Below are positions 13,018 through 25,271 of a DNA stretch of 64,000 bases, in pieces. Source of the DNA: Viscum album (lineage: Eukaryota; Streptophyta; Magnoliopsida; Santalales; Viscaceae); NCBI GenBank assembly GCA_963277665.1, contig OY728159.1:1019979343-1020043342 (forward strand). Direction: 5' to 3'. A program made the position numbers and the translations under genes. The notes beneath the pieces are model-generated. The model was not told the origin of the DNA and searched no databases. It saw only the letters and a program-made list of their open reading frames with translations. Each line of letters opens with the position of its first letter. Within the stretch, counting starts at the first letter, position 1.

Positions 13018-13766
13018 TGTAATTTCCCCTAATTTGGTACTATCTCGCGTGGAAAGAAATGGTTGGTTATGAGACCTCAAGCACACCTTCCCATACACCA
13101 GAGGATGCTAATTAGTAGTGGGGTGATAAGTATAGTGGGGAGAATGTAACCCTGAGATCCAGAGGTTACAAAAACGTCGAAAAATAAAATGTAAATAAAT
13201 GAATAAATATCATAGTGCAAAAATAATGGAAACAGTAAGATATAGTGTAAATCCAACAATAAATCCAACCGAATAACCTAATAAATAACAAATGAATAAT
13301 GTAATGACATGCAAGAATGTAACTAATTGTCATGATAGATTTAATAAAATTAGAATACTAGAAGACTAAAATAAAGACACAAAATTTCTTGATTCTGAAC
13401 CCCAATTTGGCCCCATCTCTAAATGGCATTCCATCTAGTAAGCAATCAATCTGCTCGGGTACCAAATAGTGGCCTGAATAGGGTGCGAGTTTAACATATT
13501 AGGTCCTCACCACCATGTCTAAACATATTAATTCTGATATCTAGTGTATGATATAATTAAATAAATAAGTGTATTAATTAAATAAAAAATTAAATTAACA
13601 CCACATCAACCCAATTAGACTCCATGCTATAATATCTTTGAGAAAGTCTCACAACCATTCCAACCATCACCATATTACCATGGTAGAACATAACATTCCT
13701 CGACACCATGCCAAAATGTCTTTGAGAAAGTCTTACAACTATTCCAACTATAAACCAAAACCATGG
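13018..13766 (-). repeat. Right LTR of element C, first part
   Basis: It starts TGTAATTTCCCC after the primer-binding site and is homologous to the beginning of the left LTR (5523 onward). It is interrupted at 13766 by element A and resumes at 30624. About 13600-13760 contains a local duplication of the phrase CCATGCCAAAATGTCTTTGA and its relatives, which also occurs in the left LTR at about 6170-6260. Confidence 0.8.
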
Positions 13767-13861
13767 TATAGCATCCCAACTTTTTATTACATAAAATTTC
13801 ATTACATTTTACAAACATATGATCTTTAAAGTCTAGTGTCTTATAAATCAGGAACATAAAA
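13767..13861 (-). repeat. Left LTR of element A, first 95 bp
   Basis: It begins TATAGCATCCCAAC, matching TATAGAATCCCACC at 27349. It is interrupted after 13861 by element B and continues at 22083. Confidence 0.8.
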
Positions 13862-13969
13862 TGTAAGAACACGGGTTTTTAGAAAGGGTCAAAATTCCGA
13901 ACCTGTTTGAATTTTTGACCGGTTTCTGAGGAAACTGGAGAAATTGGGAAGTTTTTGGAAATTTCCTGA

Positions 13970-14410
13970 CAACATGTCATGTACTTTTAAGTACATACCG
14001 TGTGTATGTTAGGTGAGTTTTAGTTGTGTGCTCACCGAGTACATGTCGTGGGATGATCGTGTAGAAATTTCTTACTACACAGCGTGTAGTTTTCAACACA
14101 TCGTGTATCCCTGACCGTGTGGTGGCCATATATGGCATGTAGGCCTGTTGGCTAGGTAGAACCATGTACACGCCATGTTACCATCAGACACGTCGTGTAG
14201 TCTAGCTGTGTATGCGGGAAATACATGGCGTGTGGGTAAGTCAGTGAGGTAGAGAAGAGAAACCCCATACACGTCGTGTACCCATAGGTACATGCCATGT
14301 ACTCATGTCGGTAGGTTTGAAAAGTAAGTCGATGGAATTCAGCCATCATATGAACAGTTAAATGAAATATACATGGCGTTTAGTGATTAAGTATATGCCG
14401 TGTACTTTTT
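13970..14410 (+). repeat. Cluster of short palindromes in the 5' LTR of B
   Basis: Versions of ACACGGCGTGT or ACACGCCGTGT, many with one or two transitions (for example ACACAGCGTGT, ACATGGCGTGT), occur about every 20-60 bp. The same cluster is better preserved in the 3' LTR at 19515-19935. Position near the LTR start suggests the U3 promoter and enhancer area. Confidence 0.7.
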
Positions 14411-15559
14411 TTTGCGTTAAAACGGGAAGTAGCCTTGTTTTTGAGGCAGAACACACCTCCTTCACCCGGTTTCGTGAACCAAGACGGCCGAACCTATTTC
14501 CTTCCCCCAGATTTCCATACGAACTCTATTCCAATCACAGATTGATGCGTTGGAACCCCCTTAGTAAGGACTCGATTCATCTTTGTTCGTTTTGTTTTAT
14601 TTTTTTCTAAAACGAGTTATAGGTGTTTGAGTGGTATTGAATCTTTTATAGATTTACCGCATTTTAAACCGAATTAGCGGCTGTTACCAGAGGTGTAGCA
14701 TCATACGAGTATCAGGTAGGTGGTGCATACCACATTTTGTGTTTTCACAGTTGTTTGGGTGACACGACATTCGATGGGTTTTCGGGTATTTTGAGCGGGA
14801 CCTGTTTGATCTGCTATTTCATATTGAATTGCTTGTTGGACCTATGGGATGCATTTGGGTAGGCCCTGCTACTAGTTTGCATGAGAGGGACTGGGTGAGG
14901 GGTCGTTTCTCATCAGGGAATTTTGGTCATGGGATGCCGAAATGGTTTAAATTGAGTTATATTTTTATAAACTATTTAGTTTAATTTATTGAAGCCTGAT
15001 AAATTGTTAGAGGCATTTAGGTCCTCAGTGCTGGTATGGGACAACACCTTGTATAGTGAAATTCAACTGTTTAGTTTGTTTTTCCTGGTTATGTTTCCTG
15101 TTTACATATTTATATATGAAATCGCTGAATTGCATCTTCTGGACCCTTTGGGTTCTATGGGGCTTGGCCCGGTTACGCTTGAGTGACGCTGATCACAGGT
15201 TGGCGCTTCTCCCGGGTTACTTTGGGTGGTTTTGACCACAGGATTGGGCGTCATGGACATCAGCTTGAGGCAGTATGACTTTCAGGTTGGGCATGGCCTG
15301 GGTTACTAAGATAGTGATGCCATCAGACTTGAGCGACATGGTCGTAGGGATAAGAGGTGTCAGATGTGTTGGTGCCTTAGGTACTATTTTGGTGATTACC
15401 GCTCACCTAGAACTTTGAGTAGTGTGAACACAGAGATTCTGCGTGATGAGTTGGTTTTGACCACTCATGTGGGTAGAGGACCCCGTAGTTGCGGTTAGGT
15501 ATTTTGGTTGGGGTTCTTGTCGTAGAAATCCATGTGGGAGGTGAGGAGCCTTCAGGGGA

Positions 15560-15790
15560 TGGGAATGCCTTCGGGATGTTGGTACGTGAGACACAAGGTG
15601 TCAAGAGGCACATGATGCTGGGTTACTATTTTTGGGCGTACCTATGGGACGTTGGTACTTGAGGCACGAGGTGTCAGGAGGCCCATGGTGTCGGGTAACT
15701 AATCTTGGGCATGCCTTTAGGACATCGGTACTTGATAAACGAGGTGTCAGGTGGCACATGGTGTTGGGTTACACAATAGAGATTCCAGCA
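15560..15790 (+). repeat. Three-unit ~73-bp tandem repeat in the 5' LTR of B
   Basis: Units carry the core GGACGTTGGTACTTGAG followed by GAGGTGTCAGG and GGCACATGGTGT, then TTGGGCATGCCT. The 3' LTR has the same block at about 21100-21310. Confidence 0.75.
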
Positions 15791-16549
15791 TTGGCCGAAG
15801 AAGGTGACGCTCCATGGTGGCTGTTGAGCACCAGTGGAGTTTGTGTTTAATTGTTCATTGTACTGTTTACTGCTTTCTTTGTAAATACATGACTGGTTAG
15901 ACACATATATTTGGTACGCACCTTTTGGTGGTATCCTACTGAGATTTGTCTCACACCCTGCACGGGCCCTTCGGGATGCGTGCAGACTTTATGGATTTAC
16001 GTGCAGAAAAGAGGCCAGCTTCAGGAGAAGGGCTACGTTAGTTATTGCATGGAGATGGTATGGACATTGAGGTCATACCTAGATGGGGTTTACTTTGTTT
16101 TGTTTTCTTTTCGGTATCGACATTCTTACTTGTTGTAGCTACTGTAGGTTAGCCATTAGCACCCTTTTATATTCAGTTGTGTATGACCTTCTTTGGATGC
16201 ATGTTTTACTGTTCAGTTGTAGTTACATGTTATTATCATGTTTTTGTGTTTATTTCTGCTTTTGTTGTTATATTTACTGCTTCCACTGTTTATCTATATT
16301 GATTATGCTTCCGCTCTACGGGTCTAGTTCGAGTCTACTGAGTCTTTCATTTCGCTGCATATTTATTATTATTCTCATACCAGTACCCTTATTATGATAC
16401 TCTGAGAGGGTATAACCTCCCCACTATACCTAACAGACCCTCACTGCTAGTCCTCCGCCTTTGGATTTCAGGGAGGTGCGCCTAAGGTAGTAACACTCAA
16501 CCCATTTGGCACTGTTCGGGTGGCTGTCCGGGTCTGGGTCATTACAAAG

Positions 16550-16561
16550 TGGTATCAGAAG
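16550..16561 (+). other. Primer-binding site of element B
   Basis: TGGTATCAGAAG lies three bases after the 5' LTR end. It matches the initiator-methionine tRNA site TGGTATCAGAGC in the first ten bases. It fixes plus-strand orientation. Confidence 0.85.
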
Positions 16562-17483
16562 AGTTCTTGATAGGGATTTAGTAGCATCGTTTTTCTAGAT
16601 ACTAATGAGTTTGAGGCTTCTCATTTCTTTCTGCTAGTTTTACTATTTGGGATATGCTAGATTGGAGATAGTTTTTTACAGGTACTGGGTGTCTAGCTTG
16701 TGCTTGGGTGCCTGCAGCCCCAGGTATGAGGGATGGACCTAGTTGATGTAGGTGGGAACTGCTATTTGTTTTGCTCAGATTACAGTTTATATGATTTCCA
16801 CCTCGGTGGATCACCTGATGTGTGAGGTTCTTGATTGTGGTATGTGACCCTTAACCCAGTATGGTAAGGGAGAATTGGACCTTAGCTCGGTATGGCAAGG
16901 CTTGTTTTCTTGGCTTTTTATAGGCACATTTTAGGGTATTTCAATTTTATAATTGCACGTATGCTTTGTGAAGTGATAATGCCAGATGAATAAAAAAAAT
17001 CAATTTCCATGCTTTAGATGCTTTGAAATGTAAATAGGTCAAATTCCTGATATAATTGTTTGTATATTGCAATGTGTTATGCCATGCTTTATATATACTA
17101 TAAATTACATGTGGCATGGGTATTTGGGCCTGGATCTTATGAGAGAAGGCAGGTACTATGGCTGAGGTAGTGTAACTATCAGGATTGGGAGACTCGGTCG
17201 TCGGTTTGAGGCAACATGAGTTGTCGGGACGGGCATAGACTGAGGTACTTTTGATACTTGGATCTATTGAGGGTGGGTAAAGAGGCCATGAGGCTGGGAT
17301 GCTGTGGGGCATGGGTTGTGGTGAGGGCGAGTAAGGTTAGTTGTTATGCACTGCCTTTTACTGCTTTCCTTATCTGTGTAGAATATATTGTTATATATGT
17401 ATATATGGGTTGTATGACCATTTATGGTATTCAGAGGGTTACTCCTTCATGGCTCAATAGAGCATCAGGCAAGAGATGATACA
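16562..17483 (+). other. Leader of element B
   Basis: This is non-coding sequence between the primer-binding site and the presumed gag start. It contains phrases such as CTTAGCTCGGTATGGCAAGG and a short repeated GGTATGGYAAGG. No ORF here matches a known family. Confidence 0.5.
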
Positions 17484-18765
17484 ATGCCATATGATCAGGG
17501 TCATAATTTGGTACAGGCAGAGCACAAGCCGCCGGTACATTCTCAGGGACAGGAGAAGGTTTAGGATCCAGTGCAGGCAGGACAACAGCTGGGTTTGGCA
17601 TCGTTCAGGCCGTGGCTCGAACATCAGCTTTGATCTAGCCTAGTATGTGTTTTGTAGGGGCTTGACAGAGGTGTATGGGGTATAGAGCCTTCTATGGCCT
17701 ATCTGACGCAGGAGTTCTAGTCACAACACCCACCGTTTTTTCAGAGTGAGGGTGGTCCACATGTGGTTGAGAACTGGATAGAGAGCATGAAGATGATCTT
17801 TGAGCAGCTCGAGATGCCTCCAGGGCAGAGGGTCAAGCAGGCAACGTACAGGCTGAGAGGACTGGCAAAGCATTGGTGGGACGTACAGGTTCAGGCTCGT
17901 AGGCATGAGGGACTGGCTTGGAAGGACTTCGAGGACAGGTTCTTTGAGAAATTCTACCCGGAGAAACTAAGGGTAGAGAGATATCATGAGTTCTTGAGTC
18001 TTTAGTAGGGAGACATGTCCATCATGGACTATGTAGATAATTTTACTGAGCTATCTCACTTTGCACCTAGTATGGTAAGTGACGACGCAGCTAGGGTGAG
18101 GCGCTTCAAGGATGGCTTATGACACGCCGTTTAGGTCCAAGTGAACATCTTCCGGCTGGGTTCTTTCTCCAAGGTGGTGAACCAGGTGCTCATATCCGAG
18201 GGAAACGAGAGAGAGAAGTCTCTATTGGGTAGGGCGACAACTTCGGGTGATGGTTTGGACAACAGGAAGTGAGAACGGGATGAGTTCCAGCAGGGCAGTC
18301 AGGCCAGGGATTCAGCTAGACCACCTTGTGGTAGTACTTTGGTGATTTGATTCTAGTGTGGAAAACCAGTACATGTTCGGGATCATTGTGATAGGCCTCT
18401 GAAGGAGTGCCGGGCATGTGGATAGGATGGGCATCTAGAGAGGTTTTGCAGCCAGCCTTCTCAGATAACCGGTAGGTAGGGACCAGGATAGACTGTGGCG
18501 TCTGGAGTTGGTTCAGGTTCGGTACCCGGAGCGGGCAGTCGAGGTTTAGATGTGTGCGGAGGTCTTGACAAAGACAGTGGGACCTAGCTGAGGGGTCAGT
18601 GGCTGGTGACGGGAGCAGCATTAGGAGGTTAGGCATCAGGCAACCATGTTTCAGGTCAGGTGCACACTGTGGAGCTGCCAGAGGCTGAGCAGGCTGGTGA
18701 GCCGACGACGGTTAGAGGTACACCGTGGTGTGGCCGTGATCTCCATGTTTCCTTTTTGGCATGAC
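17484..18765 (+). pseudogene. Element B gag relic with zinc knuckle
   Basis: A single reading frame from ATG at 17484 can be followed for about 1.2 kb with stop codons but no frameshift that I can see. The Gag core is open at 17763-18005 (VENWIESMKMIFEQLEM, AKHWWDVQVQARRHEG, FFEKFYPEKLR), typical of Ty3/Gypsy capsid. Downstream the same frame gives MDYVDNFTELSHFAP and, at about 18390-18435, a CCHC zinc knuckle CRACG-stop-DGHLERFC (18399 onward) with an in-frame TAG inside. Gag forms the virus-like particle and the knuckle binds element RNA. The start is the first in-frame ATG before the core and is tentative. Confidence 0.8.
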
Positions 18766-18863
18766 CTTTAGAGGCATGTCTATTTTGAGTGCATGTGGTG
18801 CACAAGATCTTTGTGGACTGACTAGATGCTAGTCAGTGGGATTGGCACCATATCGGGTGCATG

Positions 18864-18943
<80 letters not shown>
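18864..18943. repeat. (TA)n(TG)n compound microsatellite
   Basis: About 22 bp of TA repeats are followed by about 56 bp of TG repeats. The proline- or histidine-like ORFs across it on both strands are artefacts of the repeat. Confidence 0.95.
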
Positions 18944-18944
<1 letters not shown>

Positions 18945-18953
18945 AGATGTGTA

Positions 18954-19079
18954 GCATCAGGGCATCGAGGATGCGGGTTACTTGAGGTGTCATGGGCATC
19001 GGGGCATCAAGGATGCAGGTTACATGAGGTTCCTTGGGCATCACGGCATTGAGGATGCGGGTTATTTGAGGTGCTAGGC
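18954..19079. repeat. Three-unit 42-bp minisatellite
   Basis: Units start at 18954, 18996 and 19038, each with GCATCRNGGCATYRAGGATG followed by CGGGTTACTTGAGGT or a close variant. It lies in the 3' non-coding part of element B, right after the microsatellite. Confidence 0.85.
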
Positions 19080-19396
19080 ACCAGGACCTCGTATAGGCAG
19101 ACACCGATGCAGTGCGAGTTACGTTGGGTGTCGAAAGCGACACAGAAGCACCAATGGGGCGCAGGGTTGACGATGCGTCACGGGAGGACTATGGGTCCAA
19201 AAAAAAGGTTAGTAAACCTTGTTTTCTTTATGTTTTGATCATTTTAGACCAGGTTAGGTGATTACTAAGGTGGGGAGCCCCCTTGAGGAATTTAGCCGAG
19301 ACCTCTAAGACTGGGGCAGTCCGGGTTACTTTGATCTGGGTGGTATGTACGGTGCCATCTCCGGGTTTCATTCGGTAGCTCGGGGAAGAGCTACGT

Positions 19397-19410
19397 TAAG
19401 CTGGGGAGTT
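19397..19410 (+). other. Polypurine tract of element B
   Basis: TAAGCTGGGGAGTT directly precedes the 3' LTR start TGTAAGAACC. It is short and interrupted by C and T, but in the right place. Confidence 0.6.
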
Positions 19411-22077
19411 TGTAAGAACCCGGGTTTTTGGAACGGGTCAAAATTCCGACCCTGTTTGAATTTTTGACTGGTTTCTGAGGAAACTATAGAAAATGGAAAG
19501 TTTCTAGAAATTTCCAGACTACACGCCATGTACTTTTAAGTACACGCCGTGTATATGTTAAGTGAGTGTCGGCCATCTACTCACTGAGTACATGCCGTGG
19601 GATGACAGTGTAGAAATTTCTTACTACACGGCGTGTAGTTTTCAACACGCCATGTATCCCCGACCGTGTGGTGTCTATATATGGCGTGTAGGCCTGTTGG
19701 ACGGGTAGAACCAGGTACACGCCGTGTTCCCATCAGACACGCCGTGTAGTCTAGTTGTGTATGCGGGAAATACAAGGCGTGTGGGTAAGTCGGCGAGGTG
19801 GAGAAGAGAAACCCCATACACGTTGTGTACTCATGTTGGTAGGTTCGAAAAGTAAGTCAGCGGAATTCAGCCGTCATATGAACAGTTAAATGAAATATAC
19901 ACGGCCTGTAGTAATGAAGTGCACACCGTGTACTTTTTTTTTTGCGTTAAAACAGGTTGTAGCCTCGTTTTTGAGGCAGAACACACCTCCTTCAGCCGGT
20001 TTGGTGAACCAAGCCGACTAAACCTATTTCCTTCCCCCAGATCACCGTCCGAACTCCGTTCCGATCACAGATTGATGCGTTGGAACCCCCTCGGTAAGAC
20101 CTCGATTCCTCTTTGGTCGTTTTGTTTGATTTTTGTTCTAGAACGAGTTATAGGATTTTGATTGGTATTTAATCTTTTGTAGATTTACCACGTTTTAGAC
20201 CGAATTGGCGGCTGTTACCGGAGGAGTATCATTATACGAGTATCAGGCCGGTGGTGCACACCTCATTTTGTGTTTTCGCAGTTGTTTGGGTGATGCGGCC
20301 TTCGGCGCGTTTTTGGGTATGTTGAGAGGGACCCGTTTTATCTTCTATTTCATATTGAATTGCTTGTTTGACTTATGGGATGCCTTTGGGTAGGCCCTAT
20401 TACCAGTTTTTGTGAGCGGGGTCGGGTGAGGGATCGTTGCTCATCGGGGAATTTTGGTCGGGGGATGCCAAAATGGTTTAAATTGAGTTATACTGTCATA
20501 AATTGTTTAGTTTAATTTATTGAAGCCTGATAATTTGTTAGAGGCATTTAAGACCCCAGTGCTGGTATGGGAAAACACCTTGCATAGTGCAATTCAACTG
20601 TTTAGTTTGTTTTGCCTGGTTATGTTTCCTGTTTACATATGTATATATGCAATTGCTGAATTTCATCTGATGGACCCTTTGGGTTGTGTTGGGATTGGCC
20701 CGGTTACACTTGAGTGATGCTGATCATAGGTTGGGGGTTTTCCCAGGTTACTTTGGGTGGTTTTGACCACGGGATTGGGCGTCATGGACGTCATCATGAG
20801 GCAGTACAACTGTGAGGTTGGGCATGGCCCTGGTTACTAAGATGGTGATGCCATCGGACTTGAGCGACATGGTCGCAGGGACATGAGGTGTCAGACGTGT
20901 TGGTGGATTAGGTACTATTTTGATGATTACCGTTGACCCGAAACTTTGAGTAGTGTGCACACAGAGATAATCCGTGATGATGTTGTTTTGACCACTCGTG
21001 TGGGTAGAGGCCCTCGTAGTTGCGGTTAGGTATTTTGGTTGGGGGTGCTTGCCGTAGAAAGCCACGTGGGAGGTGAGGAGCCTTCAGGGGATGGGTATGC
21101 CTTCGGGACGTCGGTATGTGAGACACAAGGTGTCAGGAGGCACATGGTGTCGGTTTACTATTTTTGGGCATGCCTATGTGACGTCGGTACTTGAGGCATG
21201 AGGTGTTAGGAGGCACATTGTGCTGGGTTACTAATCTTTGGTGTGCCTTTGGGACGTCGGTACTTGAGACACGAGGTGTCAGGTGGCACGTGGTGCCTGG
21301 TTACACGACAAAGATTCCGGCATTGGCCGAAGCAGGTGATGCTCCATGGTGGTTGTTGAGCACTAGTGGAGTTTGTGTTTAATTGTGCATTGTACTATTT
21401 ACTACTTTCTTTGTAAATTCATGACTGCTTAGACACATATATTTGGTATGCACCGTTGGGTGGTATCCTACTAATATTTGTCCCACACGCTGCACGGGCC
21501 CTTCGGGACGCGTGCAGACATTATGGATTTACGTGTAGGAAAGAGGCCAACATCAGGAGCTGGGCTGCGTTAGTTATTTCATGGAGATTGTAAGGACCTT
21601 GAGGTCATATGTAGCTGGGGTTTACTTTGTTTTGTTTTATTTTCGGCATCGTCATGCTTACTTGTTGTAGATACTATTGGTTAGAAATTGGCACCCTTTT
21701 ATATTTAGTTGTGTATGACCTGCTCTTGATGCATGTTTTACTGTTCAGTTGTAGTTACATGTTATTAGCATTCTGTTGTGTTTATTTCCACTGCAGTTGT
21801 TATATTTACTGCTTCCTCTATTTATCTATATTGATTATGCTTCTGCTATGCGGGTCTGGTTCGAGTCTGCTGAGTCTTTCATTCCGATGCATATTTATTA
21901 TAACTTTAGACCAGTTCCCTTATTATGATCCTCTAAGAGGGTATAGCCTCCCCAATATAACTAACAGACCCTCGCTGCTAGTCGGTAGCCTTTGGCATTC
22001 AGGGAGGTGCACCTAAGGTAGTAACACTCGACCCGTTTGGCACTGTTCGGGTGGCTGGTCGGGTCCAGTTCGTTACA
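19411..22077 (+). repeat. 3' LTR of element B
   Basis: It starts TGTAAGAACCCGGG and ends TTCGTTACA. It pairs with 13862-16546 along its whole length and is 18 bp shorter. The CpG-containing motifs are better kept here than in the 5' LTR. Confidence 0.9.
19515..19935 (+). repeat. Cluster of ~11 short palindromes in the 3' LTR of B
   Basis: Copies of ACACGCCGTGT or ACACGGCGTGT and one- or two-base variants occur near 19520, 19543, 19590, 19625, 19645, 19715, 19737, 19773, 19817, 19899 and 19921. Both orientations (GGC and GCC centres) occur. The spacing is irregular, so it is not a simple tandem repeat. Confidence 0.8.
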
Positions 22078-22082
22078 TAAAA

Positions 22083-25000
22083 CATGAGAAAAACATAAAA
22101 CATTCTTCTAAACCACTTTTAAGGATTCTTCATTGTTCATCCTAAGTTCATTACAGCATCTCATAACCTGGGAGAATACATCAAAGGAAATGGTGAGAAG
22201 AAGGCCCAGTAAGGGAAACAAGACAAACATTTTACATGTGAACTTGAAATACATCAATAAAGTCATGATAAATAACTTTAAGGCATGAGAAAGATATCAT
22301 TATGCATATCATAATAAAAATAACGTGTTTAATAACTTGAAGATATGGCTACAACATTTAACTTAGACAATCATTTCCATATCACCAAGGTCCATCCCCC
22401 AAGGTTTCATTAAAAATTACCAAGGTTATTCACCAAGGTATCGTTAAAATGGTCATCTCTAGAGATTAAGTCTTTACCCAATGCATTGGAGCGCTATCAG
22501 GGAACACCCTTAATTTTTATTTATTATAATGTGATCCACATATATAATAACCCATCATTTCATAAAAAACCCATATATCATAAAAGAAATTGATTTCATT
22601 TCATAGTCATAACATTTTAAAAACATCTTTAAAGACGTCGTCTTTATGTCACTTTAAACCCACGGAAAAGGAAAGCAGGTCTCATGTATGTAAATACAAG
22701 AATTTAAAATATAAAATTTTGATATATATGTGAATAACACCATAGAATAAATAGTTTTGAGTATTCACTTAATAAAATATAAGAATTTGACAAAAAGATA
22801 GAGACATTTTGAGAAGAAAATTCAGCACCTTAACGGCTATGTTGCAGGGTTTTAGAAAACATTGCAAAGAGAGGGGACATGGGTCAACCACTCATAAATG
22901 ATCCATAAAATAGTATAGGGACAAAATATAAAGGATATTAGAACATGGTAATGAAATTTTAAGAACATAACATATGAAATTAAAAACATGAAAGGAAGAC
23001 AAAAATAAGATTTCTCTTATGAAAAATTCAGTAGCATAACGACGTCACTTAAAACTTCAAAAAAATGAATTGATGAGATTAAATAGGGTCTCTCATCATG
23101 TGACCATAAAACGATAGTATAAAGAATATAGATATCATACCCAAACATGTAAAAAGGTACTTTAAATACTGGACATTAAAGTAGATCTTTGAAAATGGAA
23201 AGAGTGAAAGAATCCCTTACAAAAATTCGGCCGCCTAGCGGCGCCACTTAAACATTCATAAAACAAAATGATGAGAGTAAGAGGGGATCTATCATCATAT
23301 GATCATGAAGAAGGAAGTAATAGAAATATAAAATAACATCCCTCTACATAAGAACATGGGGATTAAATGAAATGACATACAAAAGAGTACTTGAAAAGAG
23401 AAGGGAGAGGTATGATCCCTTACAAAAATTCGGCAGCCTAACGGTGCCGCTTAAACATTCATAAAATTAAATGATGAGAGAAAAAGGTGGTATATCATCA
23501 TATTAACATGAAAATGATATTAATATGAAAAATAAAATCTTCCAAAATAATAATATGGAGCTTAAACGAAATGAAATAAAAGAGAGTACTTGAAAAGAAA
23601 GAGAGAGGTAGGATCCCTTATGAAAATTCGGCAGCCTAACAACGCCGCATAAACATTCATAAAATTAAATGATGAGAGAAATATGGGGTATCTCATAATA
23701 TTAAAATGAAAGATACAGTAATATTAAAAATAAAATTCTTCAACATAAGAACATGGATCATAAAATAAATGACATAAAAGAGAGTACTTGAAAAAAAAGA
23801 GGTAGGATCCCATACCTTGAAGAGTAACTTCAAAAGATTGAAGGTCGGGACCTTGAGAGGCTTGAGGGATCCTTTGGATGACTCTTTGGGAGGGGAAAAT
23901 ACCATAAATTCTTTGGGGAGTATTTGGAAATGAAATTAATGAGGTAAAGTCTTGGTATTTATAGAATAAGTGAGGAGACAAAGCATTAATTGGCAAGGGA
24001 CACCTCATCAGTGATATTGGAAAAACCATGGGCATGCCCATAGTATTTTCCCATGGTATTGGACACATGGGACACCTCATACCTTATATTACTATTCATA
24101 AGTTTTCAAGAATTATTTCATAATTATTATATTCTTTATGATGTCATTAAACACCCGAAACTCAAAAACTATATTTTCACTATTCACCGAAAATTCAACT
24201 TGCTCAGAAAAATCCCAAAAATTCACCTTAACCAAATATCGAGGATCTGATTTCAAAAATGAACTCCATTTTATGAAAATAATTTTCTAAATATTTTTAA
24301 TTTAATTTTATAAATAAAAAACACTTTTCACTCGAAAAAACTAATACTTAACCAATAATTTCTGAAATAGTTATTTACCTATTTTATTGAATCACATTAC
24401 TTAATCAAGGTGCCTAAATTTTATTAATACTTTCTTAAGTGAAGTTACTTAATCCATTTGGTAAAATTACTAATCATAAGCATAAAATCACTATTCATAA
24501 TTTACTATTCATCAACAATTAAGTTGATCTTATTAGACTCTAAATTTTTTACTAAACATCACTGTAGAAGACCATTTTTTGAAAATCATTACACATTATT
24601 AATTATTTAAGGTTTACATAAATATTTATAAAATATCCTTTTTCTAAAATTCATAAATAATATGTATACTATATTTATCCAGACATTTGAAAATTCACAA
24701 ACTTCATCATAAGAAGAAATCACAATTTTTATTTAAATCAAAGGATTACACAAGGCAGTTATGGTATCATTACATAGCCCCTTATAACACCAGCATATGA
24801 CCTAAGAGTAAGGTGTGATAGGAAGACAGAATCGTGGGGTGGCTTGGCCAACATTGCCAGAGTAGTGATTTCTATCAGCTTGAACTTCTTTCAAAATTGA
24901 TTCCCTTCCAGCTTCACACGATGAAGTTCGGCTTGGGTTTCGTCTAGAGAAAAGCCCAAAGGTGATACCTCCTTCTTGAGTTCTATCAGATGGGCTTCGA

Positions 25001-25257
25001 TCGGCCCGAGATTACTGGATGGGGCCATCAAATCTTCTTTCTATATTAATTAATCAATATCACTTGTATTTATAGAAAATAATTGCAACATTTAGTTTCC
25101 AACCGTCTTATTGACCAATGGTAATATAACAATCCAAACCCAACGTTCTTATTTTAATTATACTCATCTTATTAAATGAAATATTTTTGTTGAGTATAAA
25201 ATAAAATAACACACAACGTTAGGAAACAAAATTTATTCAAAATTCCGGGTCGTTACA
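22083..25257 (-). repeat. Left LTR of element A, main part
   Basis: It resumes directly after the right TAAAA copy and ends CGGGTCGTTACA. It aligns along its length with 27420-30619. It holds a block of ~200-bp tandem units (about 22800-23830), a minus-strand TATA-like CTATAAATACC at 23955-23965, and a shortened version of the U3 ORF (25028-24891, stopped by TGA). Confidence 0.85.
22820..23830. repeat. ~200-bp tandem repeat in left LTR of A
   Basis: Five units each open with a variant of TTCGGCAGCCTAACGGCGCC (near 22823, 23025, 23226, 23430 and 23627), followed by ATAAA, GATGAGAG, and a shared tail AAGAGAGTACTTGAAAAG before GGATCCCTTA. The first unit is the most divergent. Confidence 0.8.
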
Positions 25258-25271
25258 ATCTTCCCCCCTTA
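25258..25271 (-). other. Polypurine tract of element A
   Basis: The minus strand reads TAAGGGGGGAAGAT against the LTR start TGTAACGACCC. It confirms minus orientation. Confidence 0.8.

Larger units (their letters stand above)
13862..16546 (+). repeat. 5' LTR of element B
   Basis: The LTR runs TGTAAGAACACGGG to GGGTCATTACA. It contains three notable blocks: a cluster of short palindromes of the ACACGGCGTGT type (about 13970-14400), a block of three units of about 73 bp starting near 15571, 15646 and 15719, and a T-rich 3' part. Short ORFs such as 14989-15186 and 16083-16397 recur in the 3' LTR, but begin with TTG or are hydrophobic low-complexity, so I do not call them genes. Many differences from the 3' LTR are C-to-T or G-to-A. 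Confidence 0.9.
13862..22077 (+). mobile_element. Gag-only LTR retrotransposon B (TR-GAG type), innermost of the nest
   Basis: It is bounded by a perfect 5-bp target duplication TAAAA (13857-13861 and 22078-22082). The LTRs are 13862-16546 (2685 bp) and 19411-22077 (2667 bp), both starting TGTAAGAAC and ending in TTACA. The 2.86-kb interior has a primer-binding site, a single gag frame and a polypurine tract, but no protease, RT or integrase motif. This is the layout of terminal-repeat retrotransposons with a gag domain, non-autonomous plant elements. It inserted into the left LTR of element A. Confidence 0.9.

Noticed and set aside
18829..19143. ORFs across the TA/TG microsatellite
   Set aside because: They are driven by dinucleotide repeats and encode HT or CV runs.
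14989..22016. Hydrophobic ORFs repeated in both LTRs of B (for example 16083-16397 and 21627-22016)
   Set aside because: They recur only because LTRs are duplicates. Lengths and starts differ and the composition is low complexity.
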